Below are positions 15,886-27,000 of a DNA stretch of 52,661 bases, piece after piece (within the stretch, counting starts at the first letter, position 1; each line of letters starts with the position of its first letter). The position numbers and the translations under genes are program-made. The DNA lies in IMG/VR virus record IMGVR_UViG_3300009537_000014, positions 1-52,661 of that record. One strand, given 5' to 3'. The notes under the pieces are model-generated. The model saw only the letters and a list, made by a program, of their open reading frames with translations, made no database searches and was not told the origin of the DNA. This DNA comes from a virus.

Positions 15886-16621
15886 TACTACTAACCTATC
15901 TTTATATAAGCCAACGCCTGGTACTGAGAAGAGTTGGGGCGAAGATATTAATACCAACTTTGACATCATTGATACCGAGGTAACAGCATTAAAGGCGCCT
16001 ACATACGTAGTCCAGACTGCTAGCGCAACTCTAGCCAACGAACAAGCGTTGGGTTCTCTCTCGTCGGGTATCGTTAAAGTTACTACAACTACAGGCGTAC
16101 TTAGTTCTGTAACAGCTCCTTCTGGTGCCGTTGTTGGTACTACTGACACGCAGACCCTTTCAGCGAAGACACTAACTAGCCCTGTCATCAATACAGGCGT
16201 GTCTGGAACCGCCTTCCTTGATGAAGATAATATGGCTTCTAATTCTGCTACGAAGCTTGCTTCTCAGCAGTCTATTAAGGCTTATGTTGATGACAAGACA
16301 GCGTATGCTTCCATAGCTTTAACTGATACAGCTACGATTGCTACGGATGCATCTCTCGGAGATTACTTTAGAGTTACCTTGGGTGGGAATCGCACTTTGG
16401 GGGAACCATCCAATCCCTCTGATGGTCAGCGAGTATTATGGGAGTTTATCCAAGATGGGAGTGGAAGTAGAACGATTACTTTGAATGCTATCTTTGCTCT
16501 TGGTACAGATATTTCTTCTGTGACTTTAACTACAACCCCTTCGAAGAGAGATTTTATGTATGCTGTATATAACTCGACAGCGGACAAGTGGTATGTCGTT
16601 GGGTTTGTGAAAGGGTACTGA
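15875..16621 (+). CDS. tail fibre-like protein
   Basis: A 248-residue protein whose N-terminus, NLSLYKPTPGTEKSWGEDIN then TNFDIIDTEV, is the signature of many phage tail-fibre or fibre-adaptor proteins. A repetitive shaft follows (GSLSSGIVKVTTTTG, LSAKTLTSPVINTG) and a C-terminal beta domain (RTITLNAIFALGTD). It likely contributes to host attachment. The start ATG at 15875 gives the conserved MGTNTTNLSLY. Confidence 0.75.
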   Translation: MGTNTTNLSLYKPTPGTEKSWGEDINTNFDIIDTEVTALKAPTYVVQTASATLANEQALGSLSSGIVKVTTTTGVLSSVTAPSGAVVGTTDTQTLSAKTLTSPVINTGVSGTAFLDEDNMASNSATKLASQQSIKAYVDDKTAYASIALTDTATIATDASLGDYFRVTLGGNRTLGEPSNPSDGQRVLWEFIQDGSGSRTITLNAIFALGTDISSVTLTTTPSKRDFMYAVYNSTADKWYVVGFVKGY

Positions 16622-17790
16622 TGGATTCTCCTTTGATTAGTATAGAGTCAACACCGCCGGCTTCTGGCGTTATAGAATATGCTCCTTTGATGTTTAACTA
16701 TAATGACCAGTGGCAAACGACTAGGAATGCTCGTACAGAGTCTGTAATGCCTGTAGGGGGAACAATAAAGTGGTGGAAAGCAAAACTTAGTTCTGCTCCT
16801 GGCTCTGGTGATTCTAGGACTTTTACTATAGTTAAGAATGGGGTTGAAACGAGTGCAACATTGACTTTATCTGGCTCTACAAGGGAAGCAAGGTGGACAG
16901 GTGAGATTTCGTTTTCATCTAATGACAAGCTTTGTGTAAAAGGGACAGCTTCTGGTACGCCATCGGCGACGAATATAAGGTGGTATATGTTGTTCGTTCA
17001 TTCTTCATATTCTGTGCTTATAGGAAACACGAAAGATGTCGTTCTTCCATTGGACAGGTATTTTGGTGTTCAAGGTACGTGTCAGGTTGAAACAGCGTCG
17101 TCTACAATGTGCGTGATTCCAACAAATATAACGTTGCAAAACTTACAGGTATATCTAGATACAGCTCCAGGTTCTAGCAAGTCTAGGACATTTACTTTGT
17201 GCAATAATGGAGTGGCTACAAGTTACCAGGTTACTATTTCTGATACTAATACTGAAGCGGAATATAATGCCACTACATTAAGCGTTTCTGCTGGAGATTA
17301 TTTAGAGTTTAAAGCTACGGCCACTGGTGTTGCTGCCAACTGTTATGTTAGTTGGGGTATGTCTTATGAGCCTAGCGTTGATGGAGAATCGGTATTGACG
17401 GCACCTGCTGAAGATGCCGTAAGCACTGTAGGAAAGAGATGTTTATTTGGTTGGGATACGTTTTCAAACTTTACTCCTAGTTATAGTTCTGTTCCATCGT
17501 GTGTGTTTAAGAAAATTTATGTATATACAGACACAGCTCCTGGGGCTGGAAAGAATTTCCTTTGCAGGTTAGAGCAATATACTACAAACACAATCGTTGA
17601 ATGTGATCTAGCGGATGTGAATACGTCTGCGAATGAAACGACCAAGGAGTTTGTTCCTATTTCTGAAGATTCATCGACATTGCATTTTGAAGTTGTTCCT
17701 TACAATACACCATCTCTGGGGCGAATGACTTTAGGTATTGTTTGCTACATGAACCCAACAAATAATGGCTTAATATTTCTTAAAAACTAG
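16621..17790 (+). CDS. triple-repeat beta-sandwich fibre protein
   Basis: A 389-residue protein containing three copies of a domain of about 120 residues. Each shows a strand with an (S/D)TAPG turn: IKWWKAKLSSAPGSGDSRTF, LQVYLDTAPGSSKSRTF and IYVYTDTAPGAGKNFLCR. A [FY]xxKGTASG-like strand and a closing aromatic strand follow. The modules look like carbohydrate-binding or bacterial Ig-type sandwiches. It starts in a TGATG overlap with the fibre gene, so it is probably a receptor-binding component. Confidence 0.7.
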   Translation: MDSPLISIESTPPASGVIEYAPLMFNYNDQWQTTRNARTESVMPVGGTIKWWKAKLSSAPGSGDSRTFTIVKNGVETSATLTLSGSTREARWTGEISFSSNDKLCVKGTASGTPSATNIRWYMLFVHSSYSVLIGNTKDVVLPLDRYFGVQGTCQVETASSTMCVIPTNITLQNLQVYLDTAPGSSKSRTFTLCNNGVATSYQVTISDTNTEAEYNATTLSVSAGDYLEFKATATGVAANCYVSWGMSYEPSVDGESVLTAPAEDAVSTVGKRCLFGWDTFSNFTPSYSSVPSCVFKKIYVYTDTAPGAGKNFLCRLEQYTTNTIVECDLADVNTSANETTKEFVPISEDSSTLHFEVVPYNTPSLGRMTLGIVCYMNPTNNGLIFLKN

Positions 17791-17797
17791 GTGAAAA

Positions 17798-18463
17798 ATG
17801 AACAGACAAAATATAAGAGACCTGGCTAGGAAGAACCTAGGCGAGACTACCGCATCTTTCTGGACGAATGCTGAACTGAATACTTGGATCAATGATGCCG
17901 GTACTGATATCGCCTTTGAGACCAAGAGCATCCGTACCAACGGGTATATAACTACTGTGGAAGATCAAGAAGAATATTCTATATCTACAGATCTTGATTC
18001 TGCTCTTATAGCGGTAGCAGAGGTGTACTTCTATCAGAATGCTACAACGTGGAGAAGGCTTGAAGAAACTAATCGTGAGAGATTGAAGGTAGAGCATCCT
18101 GGTTGGATGTCTGCTGGATCTGGTGTTCCTACCCAGTATTACTGGTCTAGAGAGGAAGACTTGATAGGTGTATATGTTCCTCCTGATAGCACGAATGCTG
18201 GCACTGATTATATGAGGGTGTATTATTCTAAGGCTTTCACGGATCTGGCGTCAGATGCGGCTGTCCCCACATTACCAGAGTATCTCCATATGGCTATGGT
18301 GCATCATGTGACAGCGACCGGCTACCAGCAGAGAGGTTATGGAGACAAAGCAAACGACGCTTGGAGCAAGTATCATTCGAGGATAGCTGCTTACTACAAA
18401 GAACTTAAGCGTGAACGTGAGGATGAAGAGATTATAATGAAGCCAGAAAGGAATCTCTGGTAA
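17798..18463 (+). CDS. head-tail adaptor (T7 gp11-like tail tubular protein A)
   Basis: A 221-residue protein. The opening RQNIRDLARKNLGETTASFW, then TNAELNTWINDAGTDIAFET and the YYSKAFTDLASDAAVPTLPE segment are characteristic of adaptors of the T7 gp11 and P22 gp4 class, which bind below the portal. The C-terminus is a basic helix (YKELKREREDEEI). Directly followed by the large nozzle gene, the usual order in short-tailed phages. Confidence 0.8.
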   Translation: MNRQNIRDLARKNLGETTASFWTNAELNTWINDAGTDIAFETKSIRTNGYITTVEDQEEYSISTDLDSALIAVAEVYFYQNATTWRRLEETNRERLKVEHPGWMSAGSGVPTQYYWSREEDLIGVYVPPDSTNAGTDYMRVYYSKAFTDLASDAAVPTLPEYLHMAMVHHVTATGYQQRGYGDKANDAWSKYHSRIAAYYKELKREREDEEIIMKPERNLW

Positions 18464-21400
18464 ATGGCAATCACAAGTCAGATCAAACAGTGGGTACTCA
18501 AAACGCTTCCGGGAATGAACAACAAGCTGGAAGATCTTGAACTTCAGAGCAAGTGGGTTGTTAAAGCCCAGAACTGCAGGTTTGAGGATGAGCCAGGTAC
18601 GGTTGTTAAGCGGGGTCCTTTGACCAAGTATAACACTACCGAGCTGACCACTAATGACTATGGTACAAGAGGTCTTTTCAGGTATTATCTTTCGAGCGGA
18701 GTTGCCGGTCAATCTGTTATCGTCCATGACAACGGTACTACAGATCAGAGGGTTTATAAGGGCGCTGATGCCGGAGGAGCTCCAACGCTTATAAGAACGT
18801 TGGGTTCGTCATCTGTAGGTAAACAGATGAGCTTTGAGGTATATAAAGATATTCTTATTGGGTCTAACGGATATGCGAATCCCTGGTGTTATGACGGCGC
18901 TGATGATGTGACATGGGAGCTTGGGTCATGTAAGGCTGTTCTTTCGGCTAATACAGGCACTGTATTAGAGGACTGTGAAGATGCGTGGAATGAACAGGTC
19001 ATTGGTAATGTAACTGCTTCGGCGGATAGTTCTGACAAACAGGTCGGATCTGCTTCTGCTAAGTTTGTCGTTGGTGCTGCGTTTGGTACTGGAGTTATTG
19101 GATCTGAGGTTATCAGCGAAGACTTCTCTGACATGAAGTACCTTCATGCTTGGGTCAAGTCATCTGTAGAGTTAGATGCTGGTGACTGGCAGATTGTTGT
19201 GGATGATACTGCTAACTGTGCTTCTCCTACACATACTATTGATATACCAGCCTTGGCTGCTGCAACATGGACCAGGATAGCTTTAGACATATCTGCTTGG
19301 ACAGAGGCGTCTGCGATCTCGATAGGTCTTAACCAGGCTGTAGACAAGGGTGCTATGAGCTTCTGGATCGATGATGTCAGAACTTCCCAGCTTGATAGTG
19401 CTGCATACTATTATGCCGTTGGGTTCTGTACTGAAGCCGCCGGAGCAGGAACCGAGTATCTCAATGGTGCTGTCAGCAATACAGTTACGACAACTGCCTC
19501 ATATACACAGGTGTCTCTCAGCCATATACCGTTGGGTGATACGACTATTCTCTCACGCAAGGTCTATAGAACTGAAGGCGGCGGGTCTACTCTTAAGCTT
19601 TTAGCTACTATTAACGACAACTCTACAACCACGTATACGGATGATATCTCTGATGCTTCTTTAGGTGCCACCATGGGAGCCGTTACGGATGATATGCCTG
19701 TAGGTAATCTCCTTAAGCTTCATCGTGACAGACTCTTTATATCAGGAGATCCGAGTCACCCTAACCGCATATACTACTCTGCTCCTTTGTTGCCTTGGTT
19801 CATTCTCCAGACAAACAATACAGACTATATGGATATAGCTCCTGATGATGGTGATGTCATCATGGGCATTCCTATCCAACTAGGGGCTATGGTTTGTATC
19901 AAGAAGAAGTCTATCAGGAAGCTCCACATAGCTTCTCCGGTGTCTGGTTACGATCCTGCCAACTGGTATGCGGACGATCCTATAGTCTTTGATGGCACTC
20001 CTGCCAGGTGGTCTATCGACCAGACGCCTTATGGGGTGATCTATCTAGGATGGGATCATTGGAAGGTGTTTGACGGTGCTACTTCCAAGGATATCATAGA
20101 TGAGTTCGATACAAGCGATATACTTCCTGCTGAGTATGACAACGTTGTAGTAAAGTACCTTACGTCAGGTATCCTTCTAGCGGCGTACGCTGATGCTACT
20201 ATAGCTTCTCAGAAGAACAACAGGCTTATGAGATACAATTTCAAGCGACAGGCGTTGTCTTACGATACCGTTAATGTAAACTGTATCTCTGAACATACAG
20301 GTGATTCTGAAGCAGGAGAGGTGCTGCTTGGTGCGAGTGACAAGGGATATGTTTATAAGACGGAGATTAACGATTATTGGTATGCGTTGGAAAACAAGAG
20401 TGACGTGGAGGGAGGCTCTTATACTGCGGATAAATCAGGGATACCTGATGGGATTTTTGTTGGCGGGACTGAGACTGCTCCATATATTGAGATGGGAGGG
20501 CTGTCATCTGCTTCTGACATACCAGACAATGTATGCATCTTGTGGGATGATCCAGATACTTCTCCTGATACTGGTACGTGGACAGAGCTTACAACAAAGG
20601 ACAATACTTTTATCAAGATTAAGGATGCTGCTTCCGGTACAACCGCTGCGACTACTCATTCTAATGGGACGGCTACCGTTATAAACTGGGTTGCCTTCAG
20701 GGTGTTTTATGCGGCTACGAGTGGCATTTCAGAACTTCCTACAGGTGCGATAGTCTTTTGGGATCAGGTGACTACACCGACGGGGTTTGTGGACGTTGGG
20801 TATAACGGGTATTACCTGAAGGTAAATTCAGATCTTACTTCACCAACTGGTCAGGATATTGTTAATGTGGATGATGATGAGCCTGGAGGCGCCTACATGG
20901 ATCAGAAGGTGTCTTTCAGGCTTATCAAGAAGGTTGGAGAGCAGGATACTTGGGATGCGGAGAGTCAGTATATCTATTGTCTTGTCTACGACTCAGGCGA
21001 CTCTTGGTCTGATTCTAATGGGTTTGCTGATGTGAGCTCTGCATATGAGGATCATTACCTGGCGGCCGGAGACGATGAGCCAACGGTGACTGATGGAGGT
21101 GACACTGCCGGTACTGTTGATCTGGTTAATATGGAGATTACTACCCATAGTTATAGCGGTGCTGGTGACGGTATCAAGTCTCATGATGGTGATGCTGATA
21201 CCTCAATGCAATCCGCAGGAGCTGGTGCCAGGACGGTTATTTCTACACACATGTTTAATCATGTCTATGATGTGGATTCTGTCCTTATTAAGGCTTCTGT
21301 TTCCGCCTCTGGTACTGGTACTAGCAGCCAGATAAAGACCCAATATACAACTGTTGAGAATCCTGGGTCAGGTGATTGGACAAGTTTTGCTGGTGGCGAC

Positions 21401-22312
21401 AAGAGTGGAGGCGGTTTGGCTGCTCTCGATACGACTTTGACAGCTCTTGGTATAACAGGTGTGTGGGGTGTAAGGGCTTGGACCTATGCCACATCAACCG
21501 ATGACAACACCTCTTGTGCTATCTATGAAATACAAGCGTGGGGTAACAATGGAGATTCTTGTACGTTCAAGCTAGCGAAGGCTGTCCTTGGGAAGATGGT
21601 TGACTACAATGACGGTATAACTAATACGTATACATCCGGCACTTGGACTTCTCCTTCTATGGAGATCAATACAAGTGCTCTTAAGAAGCTGTACTGGAAC
21701 GAATCTATAACGGATACGGTTAATGATGATGTAAAGCTATACGTTCGTCTTGGAGCAACGAAGGCGACTTGCGAGGCTGCTAGCTGGAGCGCTGCTTTCA
21801 CAGATCCTAATGGTTCTGACATTTCTGGAGAGACGGCTAACGTGTGGCTCCAGTATAAGATTGTTCTATCAGGGGATGACTCTACAGGAAGTAATCCTCG
21901 TGTATATTTTGTCAATGGTTACCTTGTTAGATTCAGCTATGAAAAGGGCGTTACGTACATTAGCGAAGAGTCATCTGGAGTTGAGTGGATATATGAGGTA
22001 GGTTTCAGAGATTTTGATGAGCCTATGGTTGATAAAATTATGAAGAAGTTGATTGCTGTATATCAGGCTGATGTTGATGCTACAGGTTCTCTTAAGATCT
22101 ACTGGAGGACGGATGTGGATGGCTATGATGAGTTTGATGACAACAAGGTCTTTACTATAGATCTAGGTGCGTATCCTAAGCGTTGGGAAGCGTTCTTCCC
22201 TTCTACCGCTACGGGTAGACAGTTGGATCTCAAGTTCTACAAGTATGATCTGGAAGAATTTAAACTGAAAGGGGCCAAGGGACTCTACACTCCTGAACCT
22301 ATACTAATTTAA
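18464..22312 (+). CDS. tail nozzle protein (tubular protein B-like) with inserted sandwich domains
   Basis: A 1282-residue protein. The N-terminus (GMNNKLEDLELQSKWVVKAQ, NCRFEDEPGTVVKRGP) and the HRDRLFISGDPSHPNRIYYS segment near 420 match nozzle proteins of podoviral tails, normally about 600-800 residues long. The extra length comes from insertions: a laminin-G or CBM-like sandwich at about 163-310 (TVLEDCEDAW ... SFWIDDVRTSQ) and a discoidin-like module near 905-1028. It should form the tube through which DNA leaves. Starts directly after the adaptor stop codon. Confidence 0.75.
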   Translation: MAITSQIKQWVLKTLPGMNNKLEDLELQSKWVVKAQNCRFEDEPGTVVKRGPLTKYNTTELTTNDYGTRGLFRYYLSSGVAGQSVIVHDNGTTDQRVYKGADAGGAPTLIRTLGSSSVGKQMSFEVYKDILIGSNGYANPWCYDGADDVTWELGSCKAVLSANTGTVLEDCEDAWNEQVIGNVTASADSSDKQVGSASAKFVVGAAFGTGVIGSEVISEDFSDMKYLHAWVKSSVELDAGDWQIVVDDTANCASPTHTIDIPALAAATWTRIALDISAWTEASAISIGLNQAVDKGAMSFWIDDVRTSQLDSAAYYYAVGFCTEAAGAGTEYLNGAVSNTVTTTASYTQVSLSHIPLGDTTILSRKVYRTEGGGSTLKLLATINDNSTTTYTDDISDASLGATMGAVTDDMPVGNLLKLHRDRLFISGDPSHPNRIYYSAPLLPWFILQTNNTDYMDIAPDDGDVIMGIPIQLGAMVCIKKKSIRKLHIASPVSGYDPANWYADDPIVFDGTPARWSIDQTPYGVIYLGWDHWKVFDGATSKDIIDEFDTSDILPAEYDNVVVKYLTSGILLAAYADATIASQKNNRLMRYNFKRQALSYDTVNVNCISEHTGDSEAGEVLLGASDKGYVYKTEINDYWYALENKSDVEGGSYTADKSGIPDGIFVGGTETAPYIEMGGLSSASDIPDNVCILWDDPDTSPDTGTWTELTTKDNTFIKIKDAASGTTAATTHSNGTATVINWVAFRVFYAATSGISELPTGAIVFWDQVTTPTGFVDVGYNGYYLKVNSDLTSPTGQDIVNVDDDEPGGAYMDQKVSFRLIKKVGEQDTWDAESQYIYCLVYDSGDSWSDSNGFADVSSAYEDHYLAAGDDEPTVTDGGDTAGTVDLVNMEITTHSYSGAGDGIKSHDGDADTSMQSAGAGARTVISTHMFNHVYDVDSVLIKASVSASGTGTSSQIKTQYTTVENPGSGDWTSFAGGDKSGGGLAALDTTLTALGITGVWGVRAWTYATSTDDNTSCAIYEIQAWGNNGDSCTFKLAKAVLGKMVDYNDGITNTYTSGTWTSPSMEINTSALKKLYWNESITDTVNDDVKLYVRLGATKATCEAASWSAAFTDPNGSDISGETANVWLQYKIVLSGDDSTGSNPRVYFVNGYLVRFSYEKGVTYISEESSGVEWIYEVGFRDFDEPMVDKIMKKLIAVYQADVDATGSLKIYWRTDVDGYDEFDDNKVFTIDLGAYPKRWEAFFPSTATGRQLDLKFYKYDLEEFKLKGAKGLYTPEPILI

Positions 22313-22551
22313 TGCCTATAGATCATCCTGGTGACATAACAGACTTTAAAGAAGACAGCATTCCAAGGTTAAGGAATACTATTGATAATATTACGCAGCA
22401 GGCTGTTGGAGTCATCTATGTAGCGTCTGCTCCTACTGCTTCTCAAGTACCGTTGGGTAAAGTCGTTGTTTATGACGATGGAACCACACGTAGAATATAT
22501 GTAAGGACTGGTAAAGACGGTGTAGGTTACGCCGCATTGACAATGCTTTAA
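22312..22551 (+). CDS. small tail-associated protein (79 aa)
   Basis: Coupled to the nozzle gene by TAATG. It has an N-terminal helix (ITDFKEDSIPRLRNTIDNIT) and a small beta unit (GKVVVYDDGTTRRIYVRTGK). The location suggests a tail plug or fibre attachment part. No family recognised. Confidence 0.65.
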   Translation: MPIDHPGDITDFKEDSIPRLRNTIDNITQQAVGVIYVASAPTASQVPLGKVVVYDDGTTRRIYVRTGKDGVGYAALTML

Positions 22552-22561
22552 GGAGGCTTTT

Positions 22562-23401
22562 ATGGACCCGATTTCGTTAGCTATGTTAGGGATGAGTATC
22601 TATGGGGCTACTCAAGGGGGTAAAGGGAAAGGTGGAAGCAGCGGGATTACTCCGTACCAGTTTGTACAGTACCCTGAGTATGGCTTTACTCAGCCCAGAC
22701 TGCAACAGACTTCTGACTTCTTGTCTCAGAACATTCAGAGGATGAGTGAGGGAAAGTATCCCGCTTACTATGAAGAGGCTTTACCTACTCTTAGGAAAGG
22801 TATGGCTGATCCTCTTAGAGAGACATACTTCGGTGGCCAAGGGATGCGAGGTCCTAGTGTGATGAGCCAGGTAAGATCTACCGGTGCAGCGTTGGGTACG
22901 GGTCCTAAAGCGACGTTGGCTAGAGAGAATAAAGCCTTGTATGACTATGGTACCAAGAGCCAAGAGATTGATCAGTATCTGACCAAGCTGGGTGTGGATA
23001 TCATGCAGAGGGATGCATACACATTTCCTGCGTTATCTATGCAGCTGCCTCGTGGTCCTGAAGGACAAGTGGTTGGTGGCCAGCCGTATAATGTCCCAGA
23101 CTATAGGGGTAATGCTATGAATTCTATCATGCAATCATTGGGTGGAATGGAGCCGGGTAGTTTAGGCAACCTTGATTGGCTTGGGAATTTGTTTCAGCAA
23201 CAGACAATGGCTGCACCATGGGAGAACTTCACTGGTGGCAGACCAGATTACTTTGATCCAGCTTTCCACGCTCCTGAGTTTGGTCCAGGTTCTTATGGTT
23301 TTAATCCTACCGGTGGGGATTGGTATGGAGATCGTATGAATCTTCTTACAAGCGCGCAAATAACAGGTAGAGATTATCCTGGGATAAGAGATTGGAGATA
23401 A
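22562..23401 (+). CDS. putative internal virion or ejection protein 1 (279 aa)
   Basis: Behind AAGGAGGCTTTT. The N-terminus MDPISLAMLGMSIYGATQGG is a glycine/alanine-rich hydrophobic helix of the kind that lets ejection proteins enter the host membrane. The rest is Q/G/P-rich with a helical centre. Internal virion genes of podophages follow the nozzle gene and precede a giant one, as here. Confidence 0.6.
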   Translation: MDPISLAMLGMSIYGATQGGKGKGGSSGITPYQFVQYPEYGFTQPRLQQTSDFLSQNIQRMSEGKYPAYYEEALPTLRKGMADPLRETYFGGQGMRGPSVMSQVRSTGAALGTGPKATLARENKALYDYGTKSQEIDQYLTKLGVDIMQRDAYTFPALSMQLPRGPEGQVVGGQPYNVPDYRGNAMNSIMQSLGGMEPGSLGNLDWLGNLFQQQTMAAPWENFTGGRPDYFDPAFHAPEFGPGSYGFNPTGGDWYGDRMNLLTSAQITGRDYPGIRDWR

Positions 23402-23411
23402 GGAGAATGTT

Positions 23412-24080
23412 ATGGCTAATGGAAAAGTAACAACTTATGAAGGTACCGGGCTAGAGATCCCAGGACCATCCGCATCAGAGCGAGGCTTCCAAGCGTTGGC
23501 TTCGGTGCTAGGTGGGATGTCTCAACGTCAGAAAGAGAGCCGGGCTCAAATGACAGCGGTGTTGCCTGCGCTTGTGGCAGCGAAGATGGTCAAGCCTTGG
23601 GAGTCATCCAAGGACGGAGAGAAGATGAGATTTGGTGGCAGAGACTGGGCTGTTACCGCTCCATCCGCTGACCTACAACAGATGCTTACGCAAGCTCATC
23701 TTGCTCAAGCTATGCAGAGCTTGACTGGTGTGCCTACCGAAAAGGAACGTTATGGTAAGGTTCTTGGTTTGTTAGGTGAGACGGCTTCTGCTGATCCTAT
23801 GGGTCGTGTGGAAGCGATGAGGGCTGGTGGAGAATCTGAGGAAGGACGGCAAGCAGCTCTGCTTAATTATTATTCTCAACTTGTTGGAGGCGCTTCTGCT
23901 ATGGAGAACATGGCTTATGGCTCTATGTACGGTCAGCAGGCTCCTCAAGTTCAAGGTGCTGATGTTGTTAGAGTATTCAACAAGAAGACTCAACAATACC
24001 TGACTCGCCCTAGAGCAGAATGGGAGGCATTTCAAGCTTCTGGATTACCTGAAGCTAAAGATTGGACGGAGATTAAATAA
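23412..24080 (+). CDS. putative internal virion or ejection protein 2 (222 aa)
   Basis: Behind AAGGAGAATGTT. It is mostly helical and alanine-rich (RGFQALASVLGGMSQRQKES, MTAVLPALVAAKMVKPWESS), without cysteine or catalytic motifs. It ends in a TAATG overlap with the 2666-residue gene, so the two products are probably made and packaged together. Confidence 0.6.
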   Translation: MANGKVTTYEGTGLEIPGPSASERGFQALASVLGGMSQRQKESRAQMTAVLPALVAAKMVKPWESSKDGEKMRFGGRDWAVTAPSADLQQMLTQAHLAQAMQSLTGVPTEKERYGKVLGLLGETASADPMGRVEAMRAGGESEEGRQAALLNYYSQLVGGASAMENMAYGSMYGQQAPQVQGADVVRVFNKKTQQYLTRPRAEWEAFQASGLPEAKDWTEIK

Positions 24081-27000
24081 TGCCCTATGACTTCTCAGTG
24101 TATGGGACTAAGGCTCCTGCTAAAGCTCCAGGCAAGGCTAAGAAACCTGAGTACGACTTTTCTGCTTATCAAACCCAGCCCCCAATAGAACCTCCAGGGA
24201 CTGCTCAGGCTCCTAAGTTCGATTTCTCTGCATATAAAACTCCTGTGGCTCCAACCAATGGTAAGCCAACGGGTGCTAAGCCAACGTTTCCGGCAGAGCG
24301 TACCGGCACCGTCCGCCCTATACCTGAACCTCCTCCTTACTACCAACCAGATGATCCGCTTAAGAACGAGATAGCTTATGTAGGGTATGGCTTTGGCTCT
24401 GCTGTCGAGAGTGCGTTCAGGGGAGCCATATCTTCAGGGTTTGAGATGTCCAGGTATGGATATCAGAAGATAGAGCAAGTTCAGAACCCTTATGTGCGTA
24501 ACTTCTTAAAAACTATCTATAAAGCAACTCCCCTTGGGTTCCCGCAACCGGAACGCTTGGACAGTATCATTAAAACTTTAGATCCACTTAGCGGTCGCAC
24601 GCCATCTCTTATCCCAACATTTCAGGAGTCAGCTATGTATAAGGCGGCTGAGGCCAAGAAGCTTGGGCTGGGTATGCGTGTCTTAAGAGCCGGAGAGAAC
24701 GCCGCTATAGATGTGGCTGCTTTAATAGGCATGATATATGCGACTAAAGGGTTGGGGCTTCTTAGAGGGACCCCTCAGGCAGCTAAATTGGCTCAGATTG
24801 CCCGTCCAACAGTGGCTGGCAAGGGGATCATAGGACAGTTCATTAAGCGTCCCAAGATGATCACACTCTCTACCGGGGAGATGGTCATGCAGAGGGGTAG
24901 AGCCCACATGATTCCAGCTATCATGGGCAAGGGTGGAGAGGTTCTCAAAAGCGGTCACGCTGTCCGTCAAGCTATCATCAATAAGGAGATGTTCAAGCAG
25001 GCCCTCAATCTTGGTACCTTCATGGCTGTTACGCATTCGGGTACGCCTGAAGAGAGACTGAAGCAGGGCTTCTTTGGGTTTCTTTATGGAGCCACTCCTC
25101 CCGTTACAGGCATGGTTCTTGGAAAGCTAGGAGCTACCCTACCTAAGCTAGCTCCCGCTGTTGCCAACCGCATGGCGGCGTATCTTACGGATTTCACATT
25201 GAATACTGCTCTTACAACCCAGCTAGCATACAAACATATCCTAGAGCAGAGCAAGGGGCCTGACGGTAGCATCGATTGGAATGAGGCTATTACTCATATT
25301 GTTCCTCAAGTAATAACGGACATGGCCTTCTCTTTCCATACGAGGGCTTCTAGTAAAGCAGTCTTGGAAGCTTCTTATGAGAAGATGCTACAGAAGGATC
25401 CAAACCTGGCTAAGAAGTATCCTAACGCCGAAGCATGGGAGAAGGGCGAGATTGCCAGGATGGGTGAGATGGAGAAGCTTTCCAAGGTGCTTACGGAGAT
25501 GGCTGGCATCTCTGGTGAAGCTCCTGTGAGAGGCAAGGGAGGCTTTCAAGGAGAGGTAGCTGAGGGGAAGATAGGTCAGAAAGCTACTATCCGTATCATC
25601 GAGTCAGAGCCTACTCCAGGCGTTGAAAGGCTCAAGGTCCAAAGCAAGGCTGCTAAGAGAAAGGCCCTTAGAGCTGTCAAAGAGAAGGCTAAGCAACTGG
25701 AGATCCTGCTCCCTTCAGGCAGGAGAGCCCGCCTTGATATAGACCGTATGCCTGAGAGTGTAAGGTTGCAGATTGAGAAGGCTATGGCTGAGCCAGATCC
25801 TAACGCAGCAGTCAAACAGGTATACGAGTCTCTTAAAGACACTATTGTTTATATGGGTCGTGGTACCGTTCCGGGTCTTAAGAAGCCTGGTATCGCAGCC
25901 GAGGCTCGTGTGTGGATTGGTAGAGACATGCTGCTTGGTAAGCAGTCAACAGTGTCCATCACGGACTTACCGAAGCGACTGGATCTCCATGGGCGTACGC
26001 CGCTTGACCTTAACTACCGTGTGGAAGGTTATCCTAAAGCTGAAGGACTGGCTGAACTCCAGGTAAGGGTACAGGCTGAATATAAGAGGGCTCATAAGAA
26101 TTATCTAATCAAGGATGTTGTTACTCCTCAGAAGGCAGCGGAGGCTAAGGTTGATGTCTGGAGTCGTGAAGCTGCCAGTGGTGTGAAAGCTGAGAGCCCA
26201 CGGATCAAGAGTAAGATTTCTCCAGAGATTCTTGATTCTCTTCGCCGTGTCATAGCCACAGCCGGTTATGGTAAGGGAAGGACCTTCAAGATAGAGTTCT
26301 ATGAGGGTGAAACAGCTAAGGAAAAGTTTAATGACGGGATTTCCGCCCACACGTTCTTTGACGGAAAAACCCGCACTGTACGCATACATCGTGAGCTTGC
26401 GGAGGCTTTGTATGACGAGTATCACAGCGGTAAGAATCCTGGTGCGTTCCACCAGATAGGGAAAGAGTTCCCTCATCTCTTTAGGTTAAACAAAGAAGAA
26501 TTCATGAAGTTCGTTACGGCTCATGAGATTGTCCATGCGACTACAGGCTTGGATGCTGGTAAGGATGAACAACTGGTCAACATCCTTGCTTTAGAGATGG
26601 CAGGCAAGTACGACTATGCCAGCATGTTGGCCCTGAAATATCATGCTCAAGGTAAGTTCATAGACTACCGCCTGCCTCAAGAAGAGTTCCTGCGTTTAGC
26701 CAACCAACCTCTACATACAGGCGTCAGAGAACTGGATCGTATGATGGGATACAAAGACCCTTCCGGTATGGATTCTATAAGAACCGCTGATAAGAAGGAT
26801 GCGCTTGATGCCCTTGGAGGAACTGAGAAGATCACCATTAATGACTTCTTCCAGTCGAAGCTCAGGGAGGTTATTTATGATCGCATGGCTGCATCTGCTA
26901 CTCCTGAACAGATACTAGGTCTCTTTAAGAACAATGGAGTTAAAGATTCCGAGATAGAAGGCAACCAGCTTAGAGAGTTCATGGAGGGTAAGGGTAAGAT

